A stretch of DNA of 20,268 nt from Oribacterium sp. (GTDB lineage Bacteria; Bacillota_A; Clostridia; Lachnospirales; Lachnospiraceae), in the NCBI GenBank assembly GCA_017940955.1, contig JAGAXP010000010.1, forward strand, positions 1-20,268, given 5' to 3'. Shown here piece after piece: positions 7,608 through 14,078 of this stretch. Under the pieces are notes generated by a model, which made no database searches, had not been told where the DNA came from, and saw nothing but the letters and a program-made list of their open reading frames with translations. The position numbers and the translations under genes were made by a program. Positions within the stretch are counted from its first letter, which is position 1, and each line of letters starts with the position of its first letter.

Positions 7608-7630
7608 AGACTCATGATTTTCATGAGTCT
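7608..7630. repeat. 23-bp palindrome after parB (candidate parS)
   Basis: Arms AGACTCATGA and TCATGAGTCT flank TTT, exactly the reverse complement of the site at 5345-5367. It lies 23 bp after the parB stop, a common position for a centromere site. Confidence 0.8.
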
Positions 7631-7649
7631 GGGATATTTTGGAATTTTT

Positions 7650-7713
7650 ATGTCAGAAATACTGACATATTATATGGATGGTGATATATTGAATATGTCA
7701 GAAATACTGACAT
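7650..7713 (+). promoter_or_regulatory. Promoter with two identical 19-bp operators for the XRE gene
   Basis: The palindrome ATGTCAGAAATACTGACAT occurs identically at 7650-7668 and 7695-7713. A promoter lies between: -35 CTGACA (7662-7667, inside the first copy), 17-nt spacer, -10 TATATT (7685-7690). The second copy covers the likely transcription start and abuts the GGAGG of the XRE gene. Confidence 0.8.
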
Positions 7714-7724
7714 GGAGGCGCAAC

Positions 7725-8057
7725 ATGGATAAATCTATTGGAAACAGATTAAGAGAAGCAAGAAATAATATTGGCATGCATCAGGAAGATGCTGCGAATA
7801 ACATGAAAATGTCACGTCCCACACTTAGTGCAATCGAGTCTGGGAAAAGGACGGTTGCAGCAGAAGAGATAAAAGAATTTGCCGACTTATATCAGGTAAC
7901 GACAAACTGGCTGCTCTTTGGCGATGATCGGGAGGATGATAAACGATTGCAGAGGCTTGGAGCGTATTATCGTCTTTTTATGAAGCTTAAAGGTCATGAG
8001 CAGAACGAAGTTATTAAGTATATGGAGCAGATTTTGAATAATCAAAGGGGAGATTAA
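7725..8057 (+). CDS. XRE-family HTH transcriptional regulator
   Basis: 110 residues from the ATG at 7725, which follows GGAGG by 7 nt; longer in-frame starts would translate through the promoter and operators and are rejected. It begins MDKSIGNRLREARNNIGMHQ and has a standard Cro/C1 helix-turn-helix (DAANNMKMSRPTLSAIESGK, then ADLYQVTTNWLLFG). The short helical C-terminus probably dimerises. Two identical palindromes over its promoter make negative autoregulation very likely. It may also tune the downstream membrane-protein gene, which starts one base after the XRE stop. Its place between parB and the accessory genes is typical of ICE regulators, but its wider targets are unknown. Confidence 0.9.
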   Translation: MDKSIGNRLREARNNIGMHQEDAANNMKMSRPTLSAIESGKRTVAAEEIKEFADLYQVTTNWLLFGDDREDDKRLQRLGAYYRLFMKLKGHEQNEVIKYMEQILNNQRGD

Positions 8058-8058
8058 A

Positions 8059-8373
8059 ATGACAGTATTAAGATTAATCGGAAGTATAGTTCATATTATA
8101 TTGAAGATTGTGTTGTTACCGGTGCAGATTATCCTAACTATGCTTATCTGCATGATCGATTTTGCCGGTGGCGTATTTGGCTTTATATTTGGGATAGTTG
8201 GAGGCTTTATTATCATAGCGGGATTTAGTTGCCTGTTTATGCCGCCTGTTGATTGGAAGCTATTTACAGAGGCAATGGTCATCGGAACATTGATTGGTTC
8301 ATTTCCTCGTATGGTACGTTACTTTGGAGAGTCTTTACTTATAGGAATGAAAGATCTCCTGGCCAGAATATAA
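8059..8373 (+). CDS. Small hydrophobic membrane protein of unknown function
   Basis: 104 residues with three hydrophobic stretches: about 5-34 (IVHIILKIVLLPVQIILTML, continuing), 36-60 (glycine-rich GVFGFIFGIVGGFIIIAG) and 70-83. The C-terminus is amphipathic (GESLLIGMKDLLARI). GGGGAG precedes the ATG by a few bases, overlapping the end of the XRE gene, so both come from one transcript. Similar small membrane proteins are common in this ICE backbone position but I do not recognise a characterised family. No signal peptidase site or catalytic motif is visible. Confidence 0.7.
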   Translation: MTVLRLIGSIVHIILKIVLLPVQIILTMLICMIDFAGGVFGFIFGIVGGFIIIAGFSCLFMPPVDWKLFTEAMVIGTLIGSFPRMVRYFGESLLIGMKDLLARI

Positions 8374-8523
8374 TTATCATAAGTCAAGGAAGAAAGACGA
8401 GATCAGGGGATGCAGAAAACCATGAAAATAAATAATCAGGAATAAAAGTATACTTTGAAAGTAGACTTTAAGTATACTTTGTGGTAGCTTTTAAATAAAT
8501 ACTTTTGAGATGGAGGGTGTATC
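8374..8523 (+). other. Leader region of the AlbA-domain gene
   Basis: 150 bases with no gene. They contain a three-unit repeat (8445-8480) and GGAGGG before the ATG at 8524. No convincing -35/-10 pair was found. Confidence 0.5.
8445..8480. repeat. Triplet of 12-bp AAAGTATACTTT-like palindromes upstream of the AlbA gene
   Basis: Units are AAAGTATACTTT (8445-8456, perfect palindrome), AAAGTAGACTTT (8458-8469) and AAGTATACTTT (8470-8480). A matching triplet lies at the other end of the gene. The arrangement suggests cooperative operator binding. Confidence 0.8.
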
Positions 8524-9828
8524 ATGAATCTTGGTATAGAGGATGAATTTACTGAGTTTAAGGAGAGCTTATCACAATTAGATAAAGGATTGAAATCTAT
8601 AACTTCTATGCTTAATAAACACGGAGAAGGAACTGTTTTTTTTGGAGTATCAGATGTTGGAGATGTATGCGGTCTGGAAATTGGTAAAGATACCCTAATG
8701 GATATTAGGAATCGTATTCGGGATAAAATAGAACCAAGAATATATGCAGAAATTAAGGATTATGCGGACGAAAATGGAAAGAAGTATATAAAAGTATCTG
8801 CTAAAGGCACAGACGTTCCTTACTCGTATGATGGCAGATACTACGTGCGCAATGTGTCTGCTGACGAGCAGGCATCGAATGATATTTTAAGGAAAATGTT
8901 GGCTTCTTCAGATGCAGATATTATCAGACAAAAATCGGCACCGAAACAACAACTGACATTTAGATCATTTTTTGCACTTCTTTCCGGATTGGGTATCCAC
9001 CCTAAGGATACCGAGGAGTTCTATGGCAATTATGGTCTTTTAAACCGAGAAAATGAGTTTAACATTAACGCTTATCTAATGTCGGATAATAATGATATCT
9101 CGATAAAGGTCGTTGTTTTTGAGGGCGAAAATAAGAGCGTTATGTCAAAACGAACCGAGTATGGAAAGAAGTGTCTGTTATTGTCTGTTTCAGAAGTGCT
9201 GGAATATTTTAAATCGATCAACACGACCCGCGTAGATATAAGTGAATCACAAAGGAAAGAACAGGCATTATTTGACTTTCCGAGTTTTAGGGAAGCATGG
9301 ATAAATGCGTGTTTGCATAACGACTGGAATGAGGGGATAGCACCTTCTGTATATATGTATGATGATAGAATAGAGATAGTGTCATATGGCGGTCTCCCAT
9401 ATTCATTGTCGCAAGAAGGCTTTTACAACGGAACTAGCGTTCCGGTTAATAAGAGCTTGCTTATGATTTTTATGGCGTCAAAATATGCAGAACAGAGCGG
9501 ACATGGAGTTCCTACAATTGTTGAAAAATATGGTAGAGAAGTTTTTTCTTTTGATGATGGGATGATAAAAGTAACAATACCGTTGGCATATGATCGGGAA
9601 GAAGTATCAGAACGAAAGAATATGATTTCCCTGAAAAAAGGATTAACAAAAAGACAGGAGCAGGTTTTAGAATACCTTAAAAGCAACCCTATGGCGACTT
9701 TACAAGAAGTGGCTTCTAATTGTGAACTAAGCCTTGGCGGTGTAAAAAAGATGTGTTTAAAACTACAGGAGATTGGTGTGTTAGTAAGGGAAGGATCAAA
9801 AAGAGACGGTCGCTGGATAGTAAAGTAG
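8524..9828 (+). CDS. AlbA_2/Schlafen-domain ATP-binding transcriptional regulator
   Basis: 434 residues in three parts. Residues 1-110 form the AlbA_2 (Schlafen-type) putative DNA/RNA-binding domain: EFTEFKESL, then GEGTVFFGVSDVGDVCGL and the basic end DGRYYVRN. The middle part (about 140-350) ends in a GHKL-like ATP-binding region: REAWINACLHNDW, YDDRIEIVSYGGLP and QSGHGVPTIVEKYG. The C-terminus (about 375-434) is a winged helix, LTKRQEQVLEYLKSNPMATL to GGVKKMCLKLQEIGVLVREG. Proteins of this kind are annotated as transcriptional regulators, occasionally as defence factors. The gene looks more AT-rich than the following module 2, and its stop codon lies inside the first unit of the downstream repeat. 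Flanking repeats suggest autoregulation or insertion as a cassette. Confidence 0.85.
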   Translation: MNLGIEDEFTEFKESLSQLDKGLKSITSMLNKHGEGTVFFGVSDVGDVCGLEIGKDTLMDIRNRIRDKIEPRIYAEIKDYADENGKKYIKVSAKGTDVPYSYDGRYYVRNVSADEQASNDILRKMLASSDADIIRQKSAPKQQLTFRSFFALLSGLGIHPKDTEEFYGNYGLLNRENEFNINAYLMSDNNDISIKVVVFEGENKSVMSKRTEYGKKCLLLSVSEVLEYFKSINTTRVDISESQRKEQALFDFPSFREAWINACLHNDWNEGIAPSVYMYDDRIEIVSYGGLPYSLSQEGFYNGTSVPVNKSLLMIFMASKYAEQSGHGVPTIVEKYGREVFSFDDGMIKVTIPLAYDREEVSERKNMISLKKGLTKRQEQVLEYLKSNPMATLQEVASNCELSLGGVKKMCLKLQEIGVLVREGSKRDGRWIVK

Positions 9829-9857
9829 ACTTTGAAGTAGACTATAAAGTAGACTTT
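9822..9857. repeat. Triplet of 12-bp AAAGTAGACTTT repeats downstream of the AlbA gene
   Basis: Three units starting at 9822, 9834 and 9846 (period exactly 12): AAAGTAGACTTT, GAAGTAGACTAT, AAAGTAGACTTT. The stop codon TAG of the gene (9826-9828) lies in the first unit. Confidence 0.8.
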
Positions 9858-10045
9858 GATTACTGTAAAGTTTATCCTGAGGTCGAGTATATTGAATATC
9901 AAATAATATAAACACTTTTAAAACACACTATCATAATGTTAATAGATAGGATATTTTGGACCCAATGCACAAAGAATACACTTGCAGTACACTAAAAGTA
10001 CACTTGACATCCATTTTTTTATTGAAATCCCTGTGATATTATTAC

Positions 10046-10096
10046 AATGGATCTACTGAAGTGAAGCGGAAAGCTTCCTCAGGGATCCATTTTTTC
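10046..10096 (+). terminator. Rho-independent terminator (first of a tandem pair)
   Basis: AATGGATC pairs with GATCCATT, with an inner stem GAAGC-GGAAA-GCTTC, followed by a T-run (10090-10095). Confidence 0.75.
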
Positions 10097-10121
10097 TGCA
10101 GAAATTTAATAAGGCAAATAA

Positions 10122-10168
10122 AGAGCGTCAGCTCGTGAAGGAAAGGTTCGCGAGTCTGGCGCTTTTTG
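10122..10168 (+). terminator. Rho-independent terminator/attenuator (second of a tandem pair)
   Basis: AGCGTCAGCTCG pairs with CGAGTCTGGCGCT (one bulge, one G-T wobble), with an inner TGAA/TTCG pairing, followed by TTTTTG. It ends 65 bp before the next gene and resembles the repA leader hairpin in position and form. Confidence 0.75.
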
Positions 10169-10232
10169 TATGCAAAAAATCAAGTGACGACTTGGCAGCA
10201 TACAAATAATCACAGGAAAGGAAACCTAATAT

Positions 10233-10904
10233 ATGAATTTCGAAGAGTTCAAAGAAAAAATCAAAGAAGATCTTGGCAGTGCACTTGAAGCACAGGATAT
10301 CAAAGCAGACATCAGCGAACATCATGTAGAGAAGCTCAACTCTTCTTATGATGCACTTAGCGTTACGCCGGAGGGCAGCAACATCGGAGTGAATGCAAAT
10401 CTCAGTTCTATGTTCGATGCAATTGAGAACGGACAGGATTACAGTGAGGTTTTGGAAATGTCCGTAAATAAGATAGCTGAAGGAATTAAGAATGCTCCGA
10501 ATGTGGATGTACAGGATCTCACGAATTATGAAGTGATGAAGAATAAGCTTTCTATGGATGTGGTTTCAGCGGATCGTAATGCAGAGATGCTTTCTCATAT
10601 ACCTCATGAAAAAATCGAGGACATGGCAGTGGTTTACAGACTTGTGCTTGATACAAAGGATTCCGGGAATGGAACAATCCTTGTCACAAATAATCTGATG
10701 GATCAGTTCGGTGTTACACAGGAACAGTTACATGAAGATGCCATGATCAATGCTCCTGAGATCAGACCTTCCGAAATTAAAGGTATGTCAGAAATGCTTT
10801 CTGAAATGATGGGTGTAGATATGGATCCGGGAATGGATTCATTAGACGATAAGATGTTTGTGGCAACTGTACCGGATAAGATGCAGATGCCATTACCGCT
10901 GTAG
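10233..10904 (+). pseudogene. DUF5688 family protein, truncated at the C-terminus
   Basis: The first ~215 residues look like DUF5688, a soluble protein family of unknown function common in Lachnospiraceae ICEs: MNFEEFKEKIKEDLGSALEA, then TPEGSNIGVNANLSSMFDAI, HEKIEDMAVVYRLVLDT, VTNNLMDQFGVTQEQLHEDA and FVATVPDK. Family members usually continue well past this with a further C-terminal segment. Here the frame changes abruptly into MQMPLPL and a stop, exactly where another frame opens into a pcfB-like 3' end. A deletion that joined two genes is the simplest explanation. The start is supported by AGGAAAGGAAACC. The shortened 223-residue protein might still be made. Confidence 0.75.
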
Positions 10905-11044
10905 TAAATGAGTATACAGCAAGGCAACTGAGGATACAGAAAGAAGGCAGGTCCAGCATCCTTCAGAAACTTAAGAAGTTAAAGGAATTTGTGGCTTCAC
11001 TTCCAAGGAAAGCAGTGGAAAAGAGAAAGGAAATGGAGCTATGA
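10880..11044 (+). pseudogene. 3' remnant of a PcfB/DUF3801-like conjugation gene
   Basis: This frame opens after a stop at 10877-10879 and has no start. It encodes DADAITAVVNEYTARQL, then GRSSILQKLKKLKEF and a basic tail KRKEMEL. That resembles the C-terminus of PcfB/DUF3801 proteins, which sit directly before the VirD4 coupling protein in Firmicute conjugation operons. Its stop overlaps the coupling-protein start (ATGA), as expected of the original operon. The short length limits certainty. Confidence 0.6.
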
Positions 11045-11547
11045 ATAGTAAGCTGAAGAAGAAACTGATACTCAATGTTCCATATGTGGTCTTGGGACTT
11101 TTTGCTACTAACATTGGAGAAGCGTGGAGGCTGGCGGCAGGTACCAATGCTTCAGAGAAGTTACAGAGCCTTATTATGGATGGATGTTTCGGTGAGGCCT
11201 TCACAAATCCTTTTCCAAGTATCCATCCTTTGGATCTTTGCGTGGGAGTGGCAGTTGCCGGAGCATTAAGACTTGCTGTGTATATGAAGGGCAAAAATGC
11301 AAAGAAGTATCGTCATAATGAAGAATATGGATCTGCCAGGTGGGGAACACATGCAGACATAGAACCATTTCTGGACCCGGAGTTTAAGAATAACGTAATC
11401 CTTTCGCAGACAGAGAGAATCACAATGAGCAGTAGACCAAAGAATCCGAAATATGCCAGAAATAAGAATTTGCTAATTGTAGGTGATAACGACATAATAG
11501 GACTAAGTCAAGTGACTTCCAGAACTGAGAAGGCCACGGCGGCTTAG
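11041..11547 (+). pseudogene. VirD4/TraG coupling protein, N-terminal fragment lacking the ATPase
   Basis: The first ~148 residues match the N-terminus of VirD4-type coupling proteins of Firmicute ICEs. A membrane segment (LILNVPYVVLGLFATNIGEA) is followed by a second hydrophobic stretch (DLCVGVAVAGALRLAVYM). The conserved soluble start EEYGSARWGTHADIEPFLDP, then NVILSQTERITMSSRP and ARNKNLLIVG come next. Intact proteins continue at once with a Walker A motif of the GSGSGKT type and about 400 more residues. Here the sequence becomes DNDIIGLSQVTSRTEKATAA and stops, so the ATPase is gone. The breakpoint (about 11485) is where the backbone changes into module 2. Without this pump the element cannot conjugate by itself. 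Confidence 0.85.
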
Positions 11548-11594
11548 TCCATTTTGTTATTGTAGGGTCGTATCGAGACGAAAGGAGACAATCT

Positions 11595-11915
11595 ATGACA
11601 AAGAAGAATAGGAGCATTAAGGTGTATGGCATGAGCGGCTATAAGTACCAGTCAACGCCGACGATCATGCTCAAAGGGAACTGGTTAAGGGATCTGGGGT
11701 TTGAGATCGGGGATTATATTTCCATCAGCTGTGAGAATGGCAAGCTGGTCATCACGCCAGATGCGGAAAAGGCGGCCATGAAGGAAGCTGAGGCGGCTTT
11801 CATGGAAAGAGAGATGAAGTCTCTGCAGAAGAGGCTTGAGGCTGAAAAGAAAAAGCTTCACCTGCAGTATGTAGCAGAGAGAAAAGCCGAGTATGGCGTT
11901 GCAGAGGGGGTGTGA
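11595..11915 (+). CDS. SymE-like protein (SymE/AbrB fold) with C-terminal coiled coil
   Basis: 106 residues. The N-terminal half fits the SymE toxin family: KVYGMSGYKYQSTPTIMLKG, then NWLRDLGFEIGDYISISCEN and GKLVITPD, a swapped-hairpin AbrB-like fold. The C-terminal half (about 56-104) is a charged coiled coil (AAFMEREMKSLQKRLEAEKK), longer than in E. coli SymE. SymE in E. coli is an SOS-induced toxin controlled by an antisense RNA; many Firmicute ICE homologues have unknown roles. AAAGGAG precedes the ATG by 8 nt. It sits 4 bp before parA2, so it belongs to the partition operon. I cannot tell whether this is a toxin or a DNA-binding accessory protein. Confidence 0.75.
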   Translation: MTKKNRSIKVYGMSGYKYQSTPTIMLKGNWLRDLGFEIGDYISISCENGKLVITPDAEKAAMKEAEAAFMEREMKSLQKRLEAEKKKLHLQYVAERKAEYGVAEGV

Positions 11916-11919
11916 TGAT

Positions 11920-12714
11920 ATGGGGAAGATCATACTGGTAGGAGCGACCAAGGGCGGCGTAGGAAAGAGCGTGAGTTCTTATAATCTGGCTTATTCGCTG
12001 GCAAGTATGGGTAAGAGGGCCCTAGCTGTGGATTTTGACAGCCAGGCAAATCTCACCACCTGCTTCGGGATTGAGGATACGGCAGCGGTTCCGGTCACGA
12101 TAGGGCATCTGATGATGGCTCAGATAGAGGGTGAAGAGCTTCCGGAGCCTTCAAGCTACATCCAGAGCAGGAATGGCGTTGACTTCATTCCTTCGTCAAT
12201 GGTTCTGTCGATGGTGGATGCGAAGCTGAGGCTGGAAATGGGAGCCGAGAGGATGCTGGCGAACATCCTGGAGCCGCTACGGGATGAATATGACTATCTG
12301 ATAATTGATACCTGTCCGGCACTTGGGGCGCTTACGATAAACGCTCTGGCTGCGGCTGACGGGGTTGTGATTACGGTCAATCCTCAGTTATTGGCGATGA
12401 TGGGGCTTCAAGAGTTCCTGAAGACGATTAAGAAGATCAAGAGCCGCATCAATCCGAAGCTGGAAGTCGAGGGAATCCTGCTCACGATGTGCGAAGCAAG
12501 GACGAATCTCTGTAAGGTGATATCGGAGCAGGTGACGGAGACATTCGAGGGTCAGATCAGGATATTCAACAGTAAGATTCCGAGTACCGTCAAGGTAGGT
12601 GAGAGCGTTTACTACAGTGAGCCTCTTTTGGAGTATGCACCGCAGACAAGGGCTTGCAAGGCCTATTTGGATTTTGGAAGGGAGTTGATCGGATATGAAA
12701 GCAAATCAGCCTAA
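11920..12714 (+). CDS. parA: ParA-type partition ATPase (module 2)
   Basis: 264 residues from the ATG at 11920, preceded by AGAGGGGG; an in-frame start at 11893 inside the SymE-like gene lacks support. It has the deviant Walker A motif KGGVGKS (11-17), the ALAVDFDSQANL segment and the Walker B region YLIIDTCPALGAL. Sequence similarity to the module 1 ParA is clear (e.g. INPKL followed by EGILLTM and ART in both) but the two are diverged and differ in GC content, so this is a separately acquired system and not a recent duplication. It overlaps parB2 by 20 bp. Confidence 0.93.
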   Translation: MGKIILVGATKGGVGKSVSSYNLAYSLASMGKRALAVDFDSQANLTTCFGIEDTAAVPVTIGHLMMAQIEGEELPEPSSYIQSRNGVDFIPSSMVLSMVDAKLRLEMGAERMLANILEPLRDEYDYLIIDTCPALGALTINALAAADGVVITVNPQLLAMMGLQEFLKTIKKIKSRINPKLEVEGILLTMCEARTNLCKVISEQVTETFEGQIRIFNSKIPSTVKVGESVYYSEPLLEYAPQTRACKAYLDFGRELIGYESKSA

Positions 12715-13639
12715 AAGGAAAGTGTTCAACGACGCGATTGATCTGCTTACCGGGGATGCTCCTGAGAGCGGTGTGACGATGATCCCGGTGGATAAGGTGG
12801 AGCCGTTCCATGAGCATCCGTTCAAGCTGTACCAGGGCGAGAGGCTGGATGGTATGGTGGACAGCATTAAGGAACACGGCGTTCTGACGCCGGTGATCGT
12901 CCGAAAGATCGGTTCCGGGTATGAAATGCTTGCCGGGCATAACAGACAGAATGCGGCAAGGATCGCAGGGCTTAAAGAAATCCCTGCTATTGTGAAGGAA
13001 AACCTGACAGACGAAGAGGCTTGGGTATATGTGGTGGAGACCAATGTGATCCAGAGATCCTTCAATGATTTGTCGGTCACGGAGCGGATCGCAGTGCTGG
13101 CAACGAGGTATGACAAGGTCTGCGGCACAAAGAAGCGTGAAGAGATCATGGAAGAGCTTCACAGGCTGAATGGCGACGGTGGACATCATGTCCACCAGCA
13201 GGCTAAGTCCAGGGAGTTGATCGGACAGGAATACGGAATGACTGGTCGTAATATCGCAAGGTATGTCCGCTGTAATCAGCTGATCCCGGCATTCAAGGAA
13301 ATGCTGGATGATGGATCTTTGACTATGGTGGTGGGCGTAGAGGTATCCTTCCTGTCTCCGGAAGAACAGGCGCTTGTTTTCGAGGTTATGGAGAAGAATT
13401 GTATCAAGCTGAAAAAGGATGCCGCAGGAAGGCTCAGGGCGGCAGCAGGCACCATTACGGAAGAATCTGTGCAGTCGATACTGGGTCTGGATAAGCCGGT
13501 TGCAGAGGTAAAGAGACCGGTCAGCGTGAAGTTGCCGGCGAAGGTGTATCACAGGTACTTCGCAAATGTGGCTGCAAAGGATGTGCAGGGCATACTGGAA
13601 GAGGCTCTTGATCTCTATTTTGAGAGGAAGGGGGCATGA
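12695..13639 (+). CDS. parB: ParB-like partition protein (module 2)
   Basis: 314 residues with the ParB N-terminal domain (IPVDKVEPFHEHPFKLYQGE, DSIKEHGVLTPVIVRK, AGHNRQNAARIAGL), the NVIQRSFNDLSVTERI segment and the HTH region ELIGQEYGMTGRNIARYVRC. The nucleotide-binding motif reads AGHNRQNAA instead of the SGHRRRYAS of module 1. A C-terminal tail of about 50 residues (KRPVSVKLPAKVYHRYFANV to EALDLYFERK) is absent from module 1 ParB and may give specificity or dimerisation. It is translationally coupled to parA2. A perfect 19-bp palindrome lies inside the gene before the HTH. Confidence 0.92.
   Translation: MKANQPKRKVFNDAIDLLTGDAPESGVTMIPVDKVEPFHEHPFKLYQGERLDGMVDSIKEHGVLTPVIVRKIGSGYEMLAGHNRQNAARIAGLKEIPAIVKENLTDEEAWVYVVETNVIQRSFNDLSVTERIAVLATRYDKVCGTKKREEIMEELHRLNGDGGHHVHQQAKSRELIGQEYGMTGRNIARYVRCNQLIPAFKEMLDDGSLTMVVGVEVSFLSPEEQALVFEVMEKNCIKLKKDAAGRLRAAAGTITEESVQSILGLDKPVAEVKRPVSVKLPAKVYHRYFANVAAKDVQGILEEALDLYFERKGA
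13178..13196. repeat. 19-bp perfect palindrome inside parB2 (candidate parS)
   Basis: GGTGGACATCATGTCCACC: 9-bp arms around one central base, encoding the GGHHVHQ stretch. Such a palindrome is expected less than once by chance in a window of this size. Confidence 0.7.
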
Positions 13640-13642
13640 TGG

Positions 13643-13927
13643 ATGTTTACGCAACAGGAACTGGATTCGATTGATAAAAAGTATTTTGCGGTCATTGTTG
13701 CCGATCAGTACGATGTAACGCTGATGTCCCTGAATACCCGTCATGTCTGGCAGCTTCATAATGTGGAGCTGCCAGACGGGGATGTGACGGTGGTTTTCCA
13801 CAAGCACCATGCTTCCGATCCGTATCACACGCACAGTAGAAGCCGGACGCTGGGCAGGGCCATCCGGGATATAAAATCTCATGATCAATTTCAACTCAAC
13901 GGTAGGAAGCCGGTTAGAAAACACTGA
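13643..13927 (+). CDS. Small conserved-looking protein of unknown function in the parAB2 operon
   Basis: 94 residues, not recognised as a named family. It contains YFAVIVADQYDVTLMSLNTR, then HVWQLHNVEL, a His-rich FHKHHASDPYHTHSRS and a basic end RAIRDIKSHDQFQLNGRKP. The Tyr/His-rich core could bind metal or nucleic acid, but there is no direct evidence. It starts 4 bp after parB2 behind AGGGGG and is the last gene before a strong terminator, so it belongs to the SymE-ParA-ParB transcript. GC content resembles its operon partners. Confidence 0.7.
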   Translation: MFTQQELDSIDKKYFAVIVADQYDVTLMSLNTRHVWQLHNVELPDGDVTVVFHKHHASDPYHTHSRSRTLGRAIRDIKSHDQFQLNGRKPVRKH

Positions 13928-13931
13928 ATAG

Positions 13932-13969
13932 GAGCGGTAGCATCCGATGATGGATGTTACCGCTCTTTT
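13932..13969 (+). terminator. Strong Rho-independent terminator ending the parAB2 operon
   Basis: GAGCGGTAGCATCC (13932-13945) pairs with GGATGTTACCGCTC (13952-13965) with one G-T wobble around a 6-nt loop, followed by TTTTC. Confidence 0.9.
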
Positions 13970-14005
13970 CTCTCAAAGGGACAATAAATATACCTGAAAA
14001 TTCCC

Positions 14006-14056
14006 TTGATAAGCGTTTGTATATTTGATATAATGGGATAAGATTGGTATAAGATT
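14006..14056 (+). promoter_or_regulatory. Promoter of the restriction-modification operon with ATAAGATT repeats
   Basis: -35 TTGATA (14006-14011), 17-nt spacer, perfect -10 TATAAT (14029-14034). At and just after the expected start site, ATAAGATT occurs twice, 11 bp apart (14038-14045, 14049-14056), with a further ATAAG in the -35 region. One-turn-spaced direct repeats suit a ribbon-helix-helix operator, such as the N-terminus of the methyltransferase itself. Confidence 0.75.
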
Positions 14057-14078
14057 TTTCCCAGGAGGATATTGAGTT

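Larger units (their letters stand above)
9829..10232. other. 404-bp non-coding region with tandem terminators
   Basis: No gene is supported. It contains the downstream repeat triplet, a TTGACA (10004-10009) and a TTGAAA (10022-10027) that could serve as -35 boxes (the latter 15 nt from TACAAT at 10043-10048, a short spacer), and two consecutive terminator-like hairpins before the ribosome binding site of the gene at 10233. Confidence 0.5.

Noticed and set aside
7563..7724. 54-residue N-terminal extension of the XRE regulator
   Set aside because: It would be translated through the candidate parS, both operators and the promoter; the ATG at 7725 has a good ribosome binding site and the normal XRE start.
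8445..9857. CRISPR-like array from the repeated 12-mers
   Set aside because: Units are 12-13 bp and contiguous without spacers, and no cas genes are present.
9423..9902. 159-codon minus-strand frame over the end of the AlbA-domain gene
   Set aside because: Antisense to a clear gene; its repetitive KVYF peptides only reflect the 12-bp DNA repeats at 9822-9857.
12590..13924. A 444-codon open frame on the minus strand opposite parB2
   Set aside because: It lies antisense to two well-supported genes, has low-complexity composition (His, Leu, Arg, Ile rich), no recognisable domain and no convincing ribosome binding site; it follows from the codon bias of the plus-strand genes.
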